A stretch of DNA of 64,000 nt from Scytolyngbya sp. HA4215-MV1 (GCA_019359045.1 JAHHIA010000001.1:682001-746000), one strand, 5' to 3'; shown: positions 38,931-49,260, numbered from the stretch's first letter. Numbers and translations: made by a program. The notes: generated from the letters alone by a model not told the origin.

Positions 38931-39335
38931 CTATCCATTTGTCAAATCAAAATGCGGATTCCAGGCGACTTCCCACAGGTAGCCATCGGGGTCAGCGAAG
39001 TAACCAGAATACCCACCCCAGTCAGTATCTTGTGCAGGTTTGAGAACAGTCGCTCCTGCCGCTTTTGCTTGTTCAAGGACAGAATCGACCGCTTCCTTTG
39101 ACTTCACATTATGTGCCAGAGTAAACCCTGTAAAACCGCTGCCTGCTGCTGAAACGTGAGCATCGGCTGCAAGTGCCTCACGGGGATAAAGAGCCAGCCA
39201 GGTTCCTCTAAGATTCAAAAAAGTCACGCCCTCAAACTCTTCTTTCGTAGGTAAACCCAACCCTTGCTTGTAAAAGGTGGTGGAACGAACAAGGTCAGAA
39301 ACTCCGAGCGTAATCAGGCTGATATAGGGTTCCAT
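38931..39335 (-). CDS. VOC-family glyoxalase-like protein
   Basis: 134 residues, ISLITLGVSDLVRSTTFYKQGLGLP at the start and YFADPDGYLWEVAWNP at the end, the PhnB/glyoxalase-bleomycin fold. 29 bases upstream of the cupin gene on the same strand, probably co-transcribed. Confidence 0.88.
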   Translation of the reverse strand: MEPYISLITLGVSDLVRSTTFYKQGLGLPTKEEFEGVTFLNLRGTWLALYPREALAADAHVSAAGSGFTGFTLAHNVKSKEAVDSVLEQAKAAGATVLKPAQDTDWGGYSGYFADPDGYLWEVAWNPHFDLTNG

Positions 39336-39580
39336 AAGTTAGATGGTTCGTCAAGTACTCCTTAAGTTCTATCGCGGGCTGGGGAAGCGTGAATTAATTT
39401 ACGTATTGCCTACCATTTCTAGAAAAATCGGACGTTCAAGCATGTCGTTAGGATTGTCAGGTTGAGTGCGACGGGCAATGTATTTTGCTCTTATATCTGG
39501 ATTATCGTAAAATTCTTCATGATTTGACGTAGAGCCTTAGTAGATAAGTTCACAAGTATCTGTAGAAGGATGATTTTTCC

Positions 39581-39865
39581 CTAACGATTAGTGTGTTTAA
39601 ATAGTCCGGTCACTAGCAAAACAATACCCGTTAAGAAGAGATAAGCGTTTTGAAGGAAATAGCTGTCTGCAATGATTCTTCTAAGGGCAATGATCTCTGG
39701 GCTGTCCGTTATAACGCTACCGCGTTGATTAACCAGTGATGAGATTAATAGATTGAGACGAAGGCTAACCAGTGACGGCAGAAAAAACAGAATGACGAAG
39801 GCGATCGCAATCAAAATAATGCCAATCGTCATCAAGTTTGAACTGGAAGAAAAACGTCGCAACAT
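39581..39865 (-). CDS. Small two-helix membrane protein
   Basis: 94 residues with hydrophobic segments at about 13-31 and 74-90 and a soluble loop between. Not recognised. The frame is clean and has hydrophobicity typical of a real membrane protein. Confidence 0.55.
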   Translation of the reverse strand: MLRRFSSSSNLMTIGIILIAIAFVILFFLPSLVSLRLNLLISSLVNQRGSVITDSPEIIALRRIIADSYFLQNAYLFLTGIVLLVTGLFKHTNR

Positions 39866-40339
39866 GGTTGAGTTATCAGAAAATGAGAAGCTAAAAAAGT
39901 AATCCTTGATTTGTCATTTCATCACGTTATCTTCTACTAAATGACCATTTCACTACTCTAAACTGGTTGCGGTTGGGTTTTCCTGCTCCCAAAGTTGAGG
40001 ATAACGAGCGATCGTCCTTCTTTACACAGTGTTACTGGTTTCATCATCAAAGGCTGCAGGGACGGGTTGAATCAATTCTGGCTTTAAGAAAATGTGTAAC
40101 GGAGCGCAAATGACATCACGCCTATCTGGAGCCTGACTCCAATCGCTCGGTTATCTAGTCGGAATCAAGAAGCTGTCTCCTCTGTAAAGGATTGATTCAT
40201 GTAGGCGAGCGGCCTATTTCTAAACTAAAGGGGGCGGGATCTCCTGTATAAAAGTAGAGCCAGTGATCGGATATAGAAAAATTAGGGTTTACTTTTATAT
40301 TAGCTATGAAAATCAGTACTTCAACATTAGGGTAATCCT
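39866..40339. other. Non-coding gap
   Basis: 474 bases without a convincing gene. It must contain the promoter of the histidine kinase at 40340. A TTAGGG near 40328 could serve as a weak ribosome site; no operator or terminator is evident. Confidence 0.5.
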
Positions 40340-42592
40340 ATGGTTGATTTAATCACGTCTCTCTTTAACTCAGAGTCATTTATCCCTCACGGGCATTGTT
40401 TTCTGTGGCAGCCTACCCTGGTTTGGCTACACGTTATTTCAGACTCGGCGATTGCTCTCGCCTACTATTCCATTCCCATTACGCTGTTTCATTTCATCCA
40501 AAAGCGCAAGGATTTGCCCTTCGACTGGGTCTTTCTTCTATTTGCCGCATTTATTACCGCCTGTGGCACCTCTCATTTGATGTCAATTTGGACGCTCTGG
40601 TATCCCACCTATTGGTTATCCGGCGGCATCAAGGCCATTACCGCCATCGTCTCGTTGAGCACCGCGATCGCCCTGTTTCCCCTGATACCCAAAGCCCTTG
40701 CCTTTCCCAGTCGAGCAGCACTGGAGACAGCGAATTGGGCATTGCAACAAGAAATTGCCGAACGTAAACGCATGGAAGTGGAACTTCTGCACAATCGAGA
40801 TTTGCGAGAGGCATTTTTTCATGAATCGGCAGATGCCTTGTTTCTGGTTGATCCAGAAACATTGTTGACGCTGGATTGCAATCATCAGGCGGTAAGGATG
40901 TTTCAGGCAGTTGACAAAATCGAGCTCATTGGCATTGAAGGACAAAGCCTTCAACGGGATCAATTTTCTCCGGATGAGTTAGACGCGATCGTGGCAGAAA
41001 TGCAGTCAAAGGGAGTTTGGAGTCGAGAAATCGAGTATGTGACTCGCCAAGGCAATTTCTTTTGGGGCAATATTGCCGCGAAGCCAATTACAGTTGCCGG
41101 ACAAACGGTAAACCTAGTCCGGGTCAAAGATATTACGGAGCGCAAGCGCATTGAAGCCGAGCATGAGCAAGCGGAGCAAGCCTTAAAGCTGAGTGAAGCC
41201 CGCTATCGTGCCATTGTGGAAGATCAAACAGAACTCATTGCCCGGTTTTCGCCCGATAGTACGATGTTGTTTGCCAATGAAGCCTACTGTCGCTACTTTG
41301 GGCTGCGACCCGAGGAGGTGATTGGTCAGAGCTATGCGCCTGTGATTTTTAAGCCGGATCAGGACACTGTGACGCGATTGGTGCAATCCATCAGTGCTGA
41401 CAATCCTACCGTGGTGATCGAAAACCGAGTGGTGGTCAGGGGTGAAGTCCGTTGGACTCAATGGGTCAACCGAGCCTTTTTTGATCATCAAGGTTGCTTG
41501 CAGGAGGTGCAAGCGGTTGGGCGAGACATTACTGCGCTTAAAGAAGTTGAGGCAGCCTTACGCGAGAGTAACCATCGCTTTACAACATTGACAGAAACGG
41601 CTCCGGTGGCAATCTTTCGGTATGACGCAGATGGCAATTGTAGCTATGTGAACGATCGCTGGTGTGAGATGACGGGTCAACCTTCAAAGACAGGAATGGG
41701 AACCGAATGGCTCCAGACGCTGCATCCAGAGGATCGTGATCGCACGATCAACGCCTGGTCACATTGGGTAGAATCGCATCAACCCGGGGAGTTCTTCCAG
41801 AACGAAGCGAGAATTGTTCGCCCAGATGGAAGCATCCTCTGGTATTACTGTCAGGTGACGCCCGAAACGAATGCTAACGGAGAGTTGATTGGTTATATTG
41901 GCACCCTGACCGATATTCACGATCGAAAACAGGCAGAAGCGAAACTTCAAGCATCCCTGCGAGAGAAAGAGGTACTGCTTAAAGAGATCCATCATCGCGT
42001 CAAAAATAACTTACAAATTGTCTACAGTCTGCTGCGCCTGCAACGTCGTAAGCTCAAAGATCAACTGGCAGCGAATGCCCTGCTGGATAGCCAGAGCCGG
42101 ATTGAGGCGATCGCCCTGATTCACGAAAAACTCTATCAATCTGAAGATCTTTCCCGCATCAATCTCGCCGACTATATTCCCAGTTTAATCACCAACCTGG
42201 TAAGCACATATAACATCAACCGTATCCAGCTTGATTTAAGAATTGCAATTGAACCTGCCTTGCTGAATATTGACAAGGCAATTCGTTGTGGATTGATTAT
42301 CAATGAATTGTTAAGTAACTCCCTGAAATACGCATTTCCTCTATCGAAACAATGCGATCCATGCATCTACGTTAATCTCACAAAAGTGAAGATAAATGCA
42401 AACAATTTTACATACTCACTTAATATTGGAGATAATGGAGCTGGGCTTCCACATCACGTTGATATGTCAAATTTAAGCACGTTAGGGTTGCAACTCGTTC
42501 AGGGGTTTGTGCAGCAGTTAAAAGGAACGCTGCAAGCCAATTGTCAAAGTGGCACAGAGTTCCACATCCTGTTTCCAGGAGAAGACGGATGA
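40340..42592 (+). CDS. Ethylene-receptor-like PAS histidine kinase (Etr1 type)
   Basis: 750 residues. N-terminal three-helix membrane domain has the ETR1 ethylene/copper residues with identical spacing: Asp35, Tyr42, Pro46, Ile72, Cys75, His79 and Trp84 (ETR1 Asp25, Tyr32, Pro36, Ile62, Cys65, His69, Trp74). Three PAS domains follow (about 150-270, 285-400, 405-535), then a HisKA_2 phospho-acceptor (LKEIHHRVKNNLQIVYSLLRLQ, about 548-569) and a HATPase domain (NELLSNSLKYAF, GDNGAGLP). Predicted membrane sensor for ethylene or a related ligand. The stop overlaps the next start. Confidence 0.9.
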   Translation: MVDLITSLFNSESFIPHGHCFLWQPTLVWLHVISDSAIALAYYSIPITLFHFIQKRKDLPFDWVFLLFAAFITACGTSHLMSIWTLWYPTYWLSGGIKAITAIVSLSTAIALFPLIPKALAFPSRAALETANWALQQEIAERKRMEVELLHNRDLREAFFHESADALFLVDPETLLTLDCNHQAVRMFQAVDKIELIGIEGQSLQRDQFSPDELDAIVAEMQSKGVWSREIEYVTRQGNFFWGNIAAKPITVAGQTVNLVRVKDITERKRIEAEHEQAEQALKLSEARYRAIVEDQTELIARFSPDSTMLFANEAYCRYFGLRPEEVIGQSYAPVIFKPDQDTVTRLVQSISADNPTVVIENRVVVRGEVRWTQWVNRAFFDHQGCLQEVQAVGRDITALKEVEAALRESNHRFTTLTETAPVAIFRYDADGNCSYVNDRWCEMTGQPSKTGMGTEWLQTLHPEDRDRTINAWSHWVESHQPGEFFQNEARIVRPDGSILWYYCQVTPETNANGELIGYIGTLTDIHDRKQAEAKLQASLREKEVLLKEIHHRVKNNLQIVYSLLRLQRRKLKDQLAANALLDSQSRIEAIALIHEKLYQSEDLSRINLADYIPSLITNLVSTYNINRIQLDLRIAIEPALLNIDKAIRCGLIINELLSNSLKYAFPLSKQCDPCIYVNLTKVKINANNFTYSLNIGDNGAGLPHHVDMSNLSTLGLQLVQGFVQQLKGTLQANCQSGTEFHILFPGEDG

Positions 42593-44178
42593 CGAATGGT
42601 ACGGGTGCATCGGCTTCAACAGCAGTGCGGGTGCTCGTCGTTGAGGACGAGTGGGTCGTCGCCATCGATGTGAGAGGCTGCCTGGAAGAATTAGGCTACT
42701 TGGTTGTGGCGATCGTAGCCTCTGGAGAGGAAGCCATCATCAAAGCCAGAGAACTCCAGCCGGATATTGTGCTGATGGACATTCGGCTTGAAGGAGAGAT
42801 GGATGGCATTCAAGCGGCTCAGCAGATCTGGAATGAATTGCAAATTCCGATTATCTATACAACCGGCTATTCAGACAAAGCCACCGTCGGTCGAGCCACC
42901 GAGACAGAACCCTTTGGCTATATTCTTAAACCCATTAAAGAGTCCGATCTCTATGTTGCAATGACCCTGGCGCTGCAACAGCAGGCGAGGGCAATTCAAT
43001 TAAGAGAAGATCGGAAATGGATGGCAACGGTTCTGAAGGCGATCGGCGATGGAGTCATTGTCACCAACACGCAAGGTCAGGTGAAATACCTTAACCTGGT
43101 AGCGGAGTCGCTCATGAGTTGTCAACTTCAGGAAGTTCTGAACCGTCCTCTGTCTCAGGTGTTCTCCCTATGTGATGAACAGACGCAAGTTCCGATCGAA
43201 CATCCAATCATACAAGTCCTTCAGACAGGCGAAATTGCCTACTTAATTAATCCAGCTCTATTAACTAGACAAGATGGTAGTCAGATTTTAATCGCAGACA
43301 GCGCGGCTCCACTCAAAGATGATGAGGGGGCTGTAACGGGAGCCGTTATGGTTTTTCGAGATGTTACCAACCGACAGTCGCTTCAAGAGCAGTCCTTTTC
43401 TATACTGCGAGCACAACTTCTAGAAAAGGAAATGCATGAGCTTCAGCAACTTGCTCAACTAAAAGATGATTTTCTAAGCACCGTTTCCCATGAGTTGCGA
43501 TCGCCGTTAACCAACATCAAAATGGCGATCCACTTGTTGGAAATCAATTTAAACCGACGACGATTATCGCCTTCAGAGTCAGAAGTTAATTCTCAATCCC
43601 AACGAATCGAGCAATATCTGAGTATCTTGCGCAAGGAATGTGACCAGGAACTCAACTTAGTCAATAACCTGTTAGATCTACAACGTTTGGAAGCCGAGGT
43701 GATTCTGATTGAATTAACCTCAATCGAGGTCGGGGAATGGATGGTCCAAATTATCCAGGCTTATCAAGAACGCGCCCAGGAACGGCAACAACGGTTAGAT
43801 GTATTTGTCCCTTCTACCCTGCCAATCCTCGTTTCCGATATTTCAATATTGACGCGCATCATGACAGAGTTGCTGACCAATGCCTGCAAATACACCCCTC
43901 CCGGAGAAGTGATTACCGTCAGTGCTGAATCTGTCAGAGAGCGACTGAGACTGGTGGTTCGCAATTCGGGTATTGAAATTCCAGCAGCAGAATTGTCTCG
44001 AATCTTTGACAAGTTCTACCGAATTCCGGTTAGCGATCGCTGGAACCAGGGTGGAACTGGGCTGGGGCTGACCCTCGTCAAGAAACAAGTCATCTATTTA
44101 GGCGGTTCAATTCACGCTGAAAGTAGTGCAAATGGAGTTCAGTTTGTTATCGAGTTACCCTTTGCTCGGGGTCAATAA
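42589..44178 (+). CDS. Receiver-PAS-histidine kinase
   Basis: 529 residues, ATG overlapping the upstream TGA (ATGA), so translationally coupled to the Etr1-like kinase and probably its phosphorelay partner. Receiver domain with acidic pocket VVEDEW and phospho-Asp in IVLMDIRL (about 60), KPI lysine near 106; PAS (about 145-265); HisKA with HELRSPLTNIKMA (about 303) and HATPase (LTNACKYTPPGE, GGTGLGLTLVKK). No DNA-binding output. Confidence 0.9.
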   Translation: MTNGTGASASTAVRVLVVEDEWVVAIDVRGCLEELGYLVVAIVASGEEAIIKARELQPDIVLMDIRLEGEMDGIQAAQQIWNELQIPIIYTTGYSDKATVGRATETEPFGYILKPIKESDLYVAMTLALQQQARAIQLREDRKWMATVLKAIGDGVIVTNTQGQVKYLNLVAESLMSCQLQEVLNRPLSQVFSLCDEQTQVPIEHPIIQVLQTGEIAYLINPALLTRQDGSQILIADSAAPLKDDEGAVTGAVMVFRDVTNRQSLQEQSFSILRAQLLEKEMHELQQLAQLKDDFLSTVSHELRSPLTNIKMAIHLLEINLNRRRLSPSESEVNSQSQRIEQYLSILRKECDQELNLVNNLLDLQRLEAEVILIELTSIEVGEWMVQIIQAYQERAQERQQRLDVFVPSTLPILVSDISILTRIMTELLTNACKYTPPGEVITVSAESVRERLRLVVRNSGIEIPAAELSRIFDKFYRIPVSDRWNQGGTGLGLTLVKKQVIYLGGSIHAESSANGVQFVIELPFARGQ

Positions 44179-44426
44179 CCCTTATGAAGTGTGCGCCAGG
44201 AGGGTTGGGTAATATTGGAAGTTAATGGTTTCATATTGTCACGCTATCAAGTGAATCATTAGGTTCTATTTCCTGAGTAGTTACCTTATGTCAATATCAA
44301 AATTCTGTGATTGCTTTTCACGTTGCCTGCTGAATTCTCATGGCAATAAAAACAGTTAGAGGTGAGTCAGGTTAGCATAGTAAGTGAATTTGCTACTCTT
44401 AGAGAAGAAATATCAAGCATATTCCT

Positions 44427-44687
44427 ATGACCCCTGAAGAGAATAGTCCGAAGCGTCGTACTTTCACCGAGTTGTCTCAGCAGTTTCTTGTGGGCATTGC
44501 CTTTGGAGGGTTGCTGGCACTGATTCCTCTGACCTATCTTTCACTCTCAACGCTAGAAATGAAACCGCTGTATGGCGAAGTCATGGCAGCACTGGTTTTG
44601 ACCTGTGGAATATTGGCAGTTCTTTTAGGGAAAAAGTTTTTGCAACCTTTAATTGCCTTCCTCGAATCACTTCCCCTGATTGGGTAA
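44427..44687 (+). CDS. Small membrane protein
   Basis: 86 residues with two hydrophobic helices (FLVGIAFGGLLALIPLTYLSL and VMAALVLTCGILAVLLG). Conserved-looking but not recognised; cytoplasmic N-terminus is charged. Confidence 0.55.
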   Translation: MTPEENSPKRRTFTELSQQFLVGIAFGGLLALIPLTYLSLSTLEMKPLYGEVMAALVLTCGILAVLLGKKFLQPLIAFLESLPLIG

Positions 44688-44702
44688 CTTCATCACGTTT
44701 AT

Positions 44703-45026
44703 TCAATGTTCGGTGTACAGTACGATCGCCGCTTTTGCCGCTTCTACAACACGATCGCGTAACGCTAAGGGTTCAATCACTTCCATTTGTGCGCCAAATC
44801 CTAACACATAGGCACAAGTGGCTTTCTCGACATCAAACCGCAGCGTCATCGGAATCCAGCCATCAGCATCTGGTGGATGAATCTGTTCGATGCGAGCAAA
44901 ATATCCCGCATACCGTAACCAGGACATTGCCTCTGGAGCGACCCGCACCGTGACGCCATAATAAGGCAGATTCGCCTTGAACTCCACCATCGATCGCTGC
45001 CAATAGTCGGCTAATCCGACGAACGA
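44703..45026 (-). pseudogene. WYL-domain regulator remnant
   Basis: Only the C-terminal part of a WYL transcription factor remains (LADYWQRSMVEFKANLPYYGVTVRV...VLGFGAQMEVIEPLALRDRVVEAAKAA), cut on its 5' side by a TAA. The HTH is absent. It lies beside a dihydrofolate-reductase-like gene that such regulators often control. Confidence 0.65.
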
Positions 45027-45185
45027 TTATATTCATGGTCACGCGGCCTTCTGTCGAACACAGGTTCGGGAGGGGTTGGCAAATAGCTGCCCCTTCTGCA
45101 CGCGCCAGTCGTCGGGGTTCGTTCCCATCGCGTTGGGTCTGACCTAAGGACTTCAGCGGCAATTTCCATCACGCGAGTCGCGAGA

Positions 45186-45716
45186 CTAAGCAGGAACGTA
45201 GGTCAACCTGAGCACATCCTCGCCAATCCGATCATGCGTCATTAGGCGGAGCGGTGGCTGGGGTCCGGCGAAGTATGGCTTGCCGTGACCAAGCACAACA
45301 GGGTGCAGGTAGATTCGATACTCATCGATCAGTCCAAGTTCGGTGAGGCTTCGCGCCAAGTCCGGGCCAGCCACTTCGATCTCCCCCTCGCGCTCGGCCT
45401 TCAGATTGCGGATCGCGCCCTCGAGATCATCCTGAACAAGCGTGGTGTTGGGTCCGACGGACTGCAACGAGCGCGAGACGACCCATTTCGGCTGGCTCCG
45501 CCATGCCGAGGCGAAGGCGTGTTCCTCTACATCCCATTCAGGATGATCGTCGTCCCAGTACCGCATAACCTCATACATTTTGCGACCATACACACTGCCC
45601 GCCTGCCCCTGAGCCTCCTCGATGAAATGGCGGAAGAGCGTGGGGCTTGGCGCAAACGCCAGATGATCGACATAGCCGTCCAGGGACTGGTTCATTCCGA
45701 ACACGAGCTTAGCCAT
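45186..45716 (-). CDS. Dihydrofolate reductase-family protein (RibD C-like)
   Basis: 176 residues from MAKLVFGMNQSLDGYV (start chosen at the second ATG, preceded by AGGAAGAGG). VYGRKMYEVMRYW and GGPDLA-like (VAGPDLARSL) motifs define the RibD_C/DHFR-like group of unknown reductases. GC-rich compared with neighbours. Confidence 0.88.
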   Translation of the reverse strand: MAKLVFGMNQSLDGYVDHLAFAPSPTLFRHFIEEAQGQAGSVYGRKMYEVMRYWDDDHPEWDVEEHAFASAWRSQPKWVVSRSLQSVGPNTTLVQDDLEGAIRNLKAEREGEIEVAGPDLARSLTELGLIDEYRIYLHPVVLGHGKPYFAGPQPPLRLMTHDRIGEDVLRLTYVPA

Positions 45717-45821
45717 ACCTCTTCCTTTCCTCATACGGCACATCTGACGATGTCTATTGGCGTCTAGCCATTTTTAGACAAAACGTTTCTGCATAACATC
45801 CCTCATGCGGTTGATTAGACA

Positions 45822-46124
45822 CTACTTAATTTCGGATTGTTGCCAATGCTTCATTTCCTCGTCAATGAAGTGATTCACCAAATCCTGATACATTTTTTCG
45901 ATCGCATCAGCATCTAATCCTTCCTCTTCTGCCCAGTCCCGGCGTTGCTGCAACATCGCTTGCAAGCGTTCAGGTGCTCTGATTGTCGTTTCACTCGTCT
46001 TAAATTTAGAGGCAGCTTTGACATAGGCGAAACGCTGACCCAGAAGCGCAACAACTTGACGGTCTAACCGATCGATTTCGGCTCGAATGTCCACCATACT
46101 CTCACATTGATCGGGTGTCTTCAT
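45822..46124 (-). CDS. Chorismate mutase-like protein (PchB type)
   Basis: 100 residues from MKTPDQCESMVDIRAEIDRLDRQVVALLGQR. All-alpha AroQ fold; resembles isochorismate pyruvate-lyase/PchB more than biosynthetic AroQ. Reaction (chorismate to prephenate or isochorismate to salicylate) cannot be settled here. Confidence 0.82.
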   Translation of the reverse strand: MKTPDQCESMVDIRAEIDRLDRQVVALLGQRFAYVKAASKFKTSETTIRAPERLQAMLQQRRDWAEEEGLDADAIEKMYQDLVNHFIDEEMKHWQQSEIK

Positions 46125-46256
46125 AGGCTGGCAAAGAGTAGAATCATGGAAAACTCTGAAATCGAAGCGATCTCGTGGCTGAGGTACTTTCAAACTTGCT
46201 TCTGAAAAGACAAGCAGCAGGGGGCTGAACGCTAGCCTGTTCACTAGAGTGAGTGA

Positions 46257-46640
46257 TTAGGCACCGAGGTCGGACGATGGTAGGGGACAGACTTCCATCG
46301 ATTGAATCAAGCCACGCTCAATGGTGAAACGGTGACCCACATGTTCATCGGCAAGCACGACTCCGGCAAGATCGCGCACAACCTGATGCACCTCGACCAA
46401 AATCTTCCCAGCATCCTCCGGCTGAAAGGCAATCGGATTAACGTGTGGATTGATCTCGCTCCATTGCTCTGTCCAGTAAGTGCGGACTGCTTCAGGACCA
46501 TGAGCAAAACCGCCTTTGAATGCTTTAGGCCAATGCACGTCGGGAGTCATGAGGGCAAGGACAACATCAATGTCACGCGCATTGAAGGCTGCGTACGCTG
46601 CGCGTAACAGTTCGATTTCTGGTGCAGGTTGATCTGGCAT
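46257..46640 (-). CDS. NTF2/SnoaL-like protein
   Basis: 127 residues (PEIELLRAAYAAFNARDIDVVLALMTPDVHWP), cone-fold of the ketosteroid isomerase/SnoaL superfamily. Four bases downstream of the VOC gene, so co-transcribed. Function unknown. Confidence 0.85.
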   Translation of the reverse strand: MPDQPAPEIELLRAAYAAFNARDIDVVLALMTPDVHWPKAFKGGFAHGPEAVRTYWTEQWSEINPHVNPIAFQPEDAGKILVEVHQVVRDLAGVVLADEHVGHRFTIERGLIQSMEVCPLPSSDLGA

Positions 46641-46644
46641 AAGC

Positions 46645-47130
46645 TTAACCGCGCTGCGCTGCCTCGATCGCAGCGATGTCGATCTTTCTCATCTGCATCA
46701 TGGCATCGAACGCGCGCTTGGCGGCAGCAGGATCGGGATCGGCGATCGCTTTCGTCAGGGCGATCGGCGTAATCTGCCAGGACAATCCCCATTTATCTTT
46801 GCACCAGCCGCAGGCACTCTCCTGTCCACCGTTGCCGACGATCGCATTCCAGTAGCGATCGGTTTCAGCCTGGTCAACGGTTGCGACCTGAAACGAAAAT
46901 GCTTCGTTGTGCTTGAACATAGAGCCGCCGTTGAGTCCGAGGCAGGGAATTCCCATCACGGTAAACTCGACGGTCAACACGTCCCCTTGCTTCCCCGATG
47001 GAAAGTCCCCTGGTGCGTGGTGTACTGCATCGACGGACGAATCGGGAAAGGTCTCGGCGTAAAACCGCGCCGCGTCCTCGGCGGTGCCATCATACCAGAG
47101 GCAAATCGTGTTCTTTGCTGGCTTTTCCAT
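46645..47130 (-). CDS. VOC-family protein (PhnB/3-demethylubiquinone-like)
   Basis: 161 residues (NTICLWYDGTAEDAARFYAETFPDSSVDAV; WGLSWQITPIAL). Typical PhnB-like single protein, GC-rich like its partner at 46257. Substrate unknown. Confidence 0.88.
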   Translation of the reverse strand: MEKPAKNTICLWYDGTAEDAARFYAETFPDSSVDAVHHAPGDFPSGKQGDVLTVEFTVMGIPCLGLNGGSMFKHNEAFSFQVATVDQAETDRYWNAIVGNGGQESACGWCKDKWGLSWQITPIALTKAIADPDPAAAKRAFDAMMQMRKIDIAAIEAAQRG

Positions 47131-47324
47131 GTCACTTCTCCATCAAGATGAGCCACCCAAAACCGGAGTCAACGATGTGCTTGCAGTCGAAGAATATTGG
47201 CTCGGGCGACATTTCTGCCCATTCTAGCGCGGCTTCATTGTGCCTCACATAGGCGGTATAGCGTTACCCATCACCTGACACAAATCATTTGCGGGCAGCG
47301 ATCGCTTGCTTCAAGCATGAGCAT

Positions 47325-47381
47325 GGTGCGTTCCTAGAAATCTATCAGTGGAGTAGCAAGAGTTACATTAAGGAACGCACC
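47325..47381. repeat. 11-bp perfect inverted repeat
   Basis: GGTGCGTTCCT at 47325-47335 and AGGAACGCACC at 47371-47381 enclose 35 bases. Resembles the GTGCGTT-ended palindromic elements scattered in cyanobacteria. The 297-bp gap around it holds no convincing gene. Confidence 0.6.
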
Positions 47382-47427
47382 CTACAAGAGAGCAGGGCGG
47401 TCTCACTAATAACAAACAATAAAAGCA

Positions 47428-47991
47428 TCATGTTATTTTTGAAAATAAATCTACATTCTCAGGCTCATCGATTAAGAATAAGTACATACGAAGAGCTTGG
47501 GTCCAGGATTCTATCTCAAGCTCGACATGCCAAATATTCGCTTGTTGTTGACCATGTAAATGTAATCTACCATTCCAATATTCGATTGGACGCGACGATC
47601 TATCCTTTTTCTCAGCCCAGCCTAGATCAACAGAGGTGGCGTGCACAACCTTATTGCAACTTTCCCTCAATGAGAGATTTACTTTCCCAGAATGTACGTA
47701 ACCTATGCTCAATTCTTCTCTAGCCTCATCATCTTTTAATCTAAAGTCAGTTTTTGAGCCAAGGGATTTTAATGTATCTTCAATGATTCTGATTTTAATT
47801 GCACACTCGATGACATGATTACTTACTATTCGCTTTAAATTGACAGAATATTCGTGCCACTCATCTGCCGCATATTGGGAGTAATTTCGTCCTATTTCAG
47901 TGGTTGCACAATAGCCATAGCTTCCGAATATAATGTGCTGGAGAAGCATTAATCTATCTTCGATATCTTGAAAATCGATATTATGTGACAT
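47428..47991 (-). CDS. Hypothetical protein
   Basis: 187 residues, hydrophilic and mostly helical (RLMLLQHIIFGSYGYCATTEIG; IECAIKIRIIEDTLKSLG). Not recognised; lower GC than surroundings, possibly acquired. The start at 47991 lacks a strong ribosome site. Confidence 0.6.
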   Translation of the reverse strand: MSHNIDFQDIEDRLMLLQHIIFGSYGYCATTEIGRNYSQYAADEWHEYSVNLKRIVSNHVIECAIKIRIIEDTLKSLGSKTDFRLKDDEAREELSIGYVHSGKVNLSLRESCNKVVHATSVDLGWAEKKDRSSRPIEYWNGRLHLHGQQQANIWHVELEIESWTQALRMYLFLIDEPENVDLFSKIT

Positions 47992-48305
47992 CTTTGACCA
48001 GTTTGACTACCTATTAGTTTTGTTAGTTGTCGGTTTAACAATTCTTGAACTGAATGATTCTGCCTAAGATCTTATTTTAGGAGGGTGGCGGAATCATTTG
48101 ATCTAACTTCGATCTCAACATAAAACAGGTGGTGCAGTCAGGTGATATTGCGCTAATTCACGCTAATAGCAGGCATCTGCGCCATAGCAAATGGCGGTGT
48201 AGACGATCGCCCTCTCCCTCTCCTGAAAAACAGAAGGCGATCGCTTAGCCACCCAACAAAAGAAAGGTATTTACCTAAGTATTAATTAGCGCTATAGTTA
48301 GGTAC
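47992..48305. other. Non-coding gap with ArsR-type dyads
   Basis: Contains a pair of GCGATCGC-like sequences and, close to the ArsR start, ACCTAAG..TTAGGT and TTAGG-6 nt-CCTAA (48298-48313, overlapping the start), suitable as autoregulatory sites of the ArsR-like protein. Confidence 0.45.
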
Positions 48306-48689
48306 ATGCCTAACCAATTGATTCAACTCGATCGCGTTTTTTATGCCCTGGCAGACCCAACCCGGCGTGCTGTCCTCGAACGGTTGAGTGTTGGCTCTGC
48401 TGCCGTGAGCGAACTCGCAAAGCCGTTCGATATGGCATTGCCATCGTTTACTCAGCACCTCAATGTTTTGAGTGACTGTGGATTGGTTCAGTCTCAAAAA
48501 ACAGGTCGCATCCGCACCTACCAACTCTCACCACAGGCTTTAATGGCGGCTGAACAGTGGATGGTAGAACAACGCCACCTTTGGGAAGCTCGCCTCAATC
48601 AATTAGATTCTTATCTCACCCAACTGAAGGATAATCCCGATGACTCCATTAACGCATCAACCGGATCCTCAACTCGACCTGGTGTTTGA
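48306..48689 (+). CDS. ArsR-family regulator
   Basis: 127 residues, winged HTH ([58 protein letters not shown]). No cysteine metal site, as in the SdpR-like group that is usually paired with SRPBCC genes. Overlaps the next gene by 50 bases. Confidence 0.9.
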   Translation: MPNQLIQLDRVFYALADPTRRAVLERLSVGSAAVSELAKPFDMALPSFTQHLNVLSDCGLVQSQKTGRIRTYQLSPQALMAAEQWMVEQRHLWEARLNQLDSYLTQLKDNPDDSINASTGSSTRPGV

Positions 48690-49143
48690 ACGGATCGTCG
48701 ATGTTTCACCAGAGCTGGTTTGGGCAGCTTGGACAACGCCAGAGCACCTGAAGCACTGGTTTACACCCGCACCCTGGAAAACGATCGACTGCGAGATTGA
48801 TCTTCGCCCTGGTGGTCTTTTCCGTACCGTAATGTGTTCCCCAGAGGGGCAAGAGTTTCCAAATATTGGATGTTACCTGGAAGTTATCCCGAACAAAAAG
48901 CTGGTTTGGACCAATGCCCTGCAACCGGGCTATCGTCCCATTATCCAAACATCTGAACAAGCTAGCGTTGACTTTCCATTTACAGCCGTGATTGCGCTTG
49001 AACCACACGAGCAGGGAACGAAATACACTGCGATCGTCATTCATGGAAATCGAGAGGACTGCAAGAAACATGAAGAGATGGGCTTCTATGATGGCTGGGG
49101 CAAAGCGCTCGACCAACTTGTTGCACATATGAAGCATCCCTAG
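48640..49143 (+). CDS. SRPBCC/AHSA1-domain protein
   Basis: 167 residues, helix-grip fold ([46 protein letters not shown]). Such proteins bind hydrophobic ligands or assist chaperones. Translationally coupled to the ArsR gene and likely controlled by it. Confidence 0.9.
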   Translation: MTPLTHQPDPQLDLVFERIVDVSPELVWAAWTTPEHLKHWFTPAPWKTIDCEIDLRPGGLFRTVMCSPEGQEFPNIGCYLEVIPNKKLVWTNALQPGYRPIIQTSEQASVDFPFTAVIALEPHEQGTKYTAIVIHGNREDCKKHEEMGFYDGWGKALDQLVAHMKHP

Positions 49144-49260
49144 TAGCAGCAGTGAAGCGGAAACAGGAGAAGCGAATCCAGGTATCAACTTTCCACTCGT
49201 ATGCAACAACTAAAAGCGATGGTGACCGTCTACGGAGAGTTGCCCAGTCACCATCGCATG

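Noticed and set aside
47289-47427. Possible monooxygenase-like fragment (AFLEIYQWSSKSYIKER)
   Set aside because: Overlaps an 11-bp inverted repeat and has no completion; too little to support a gene.
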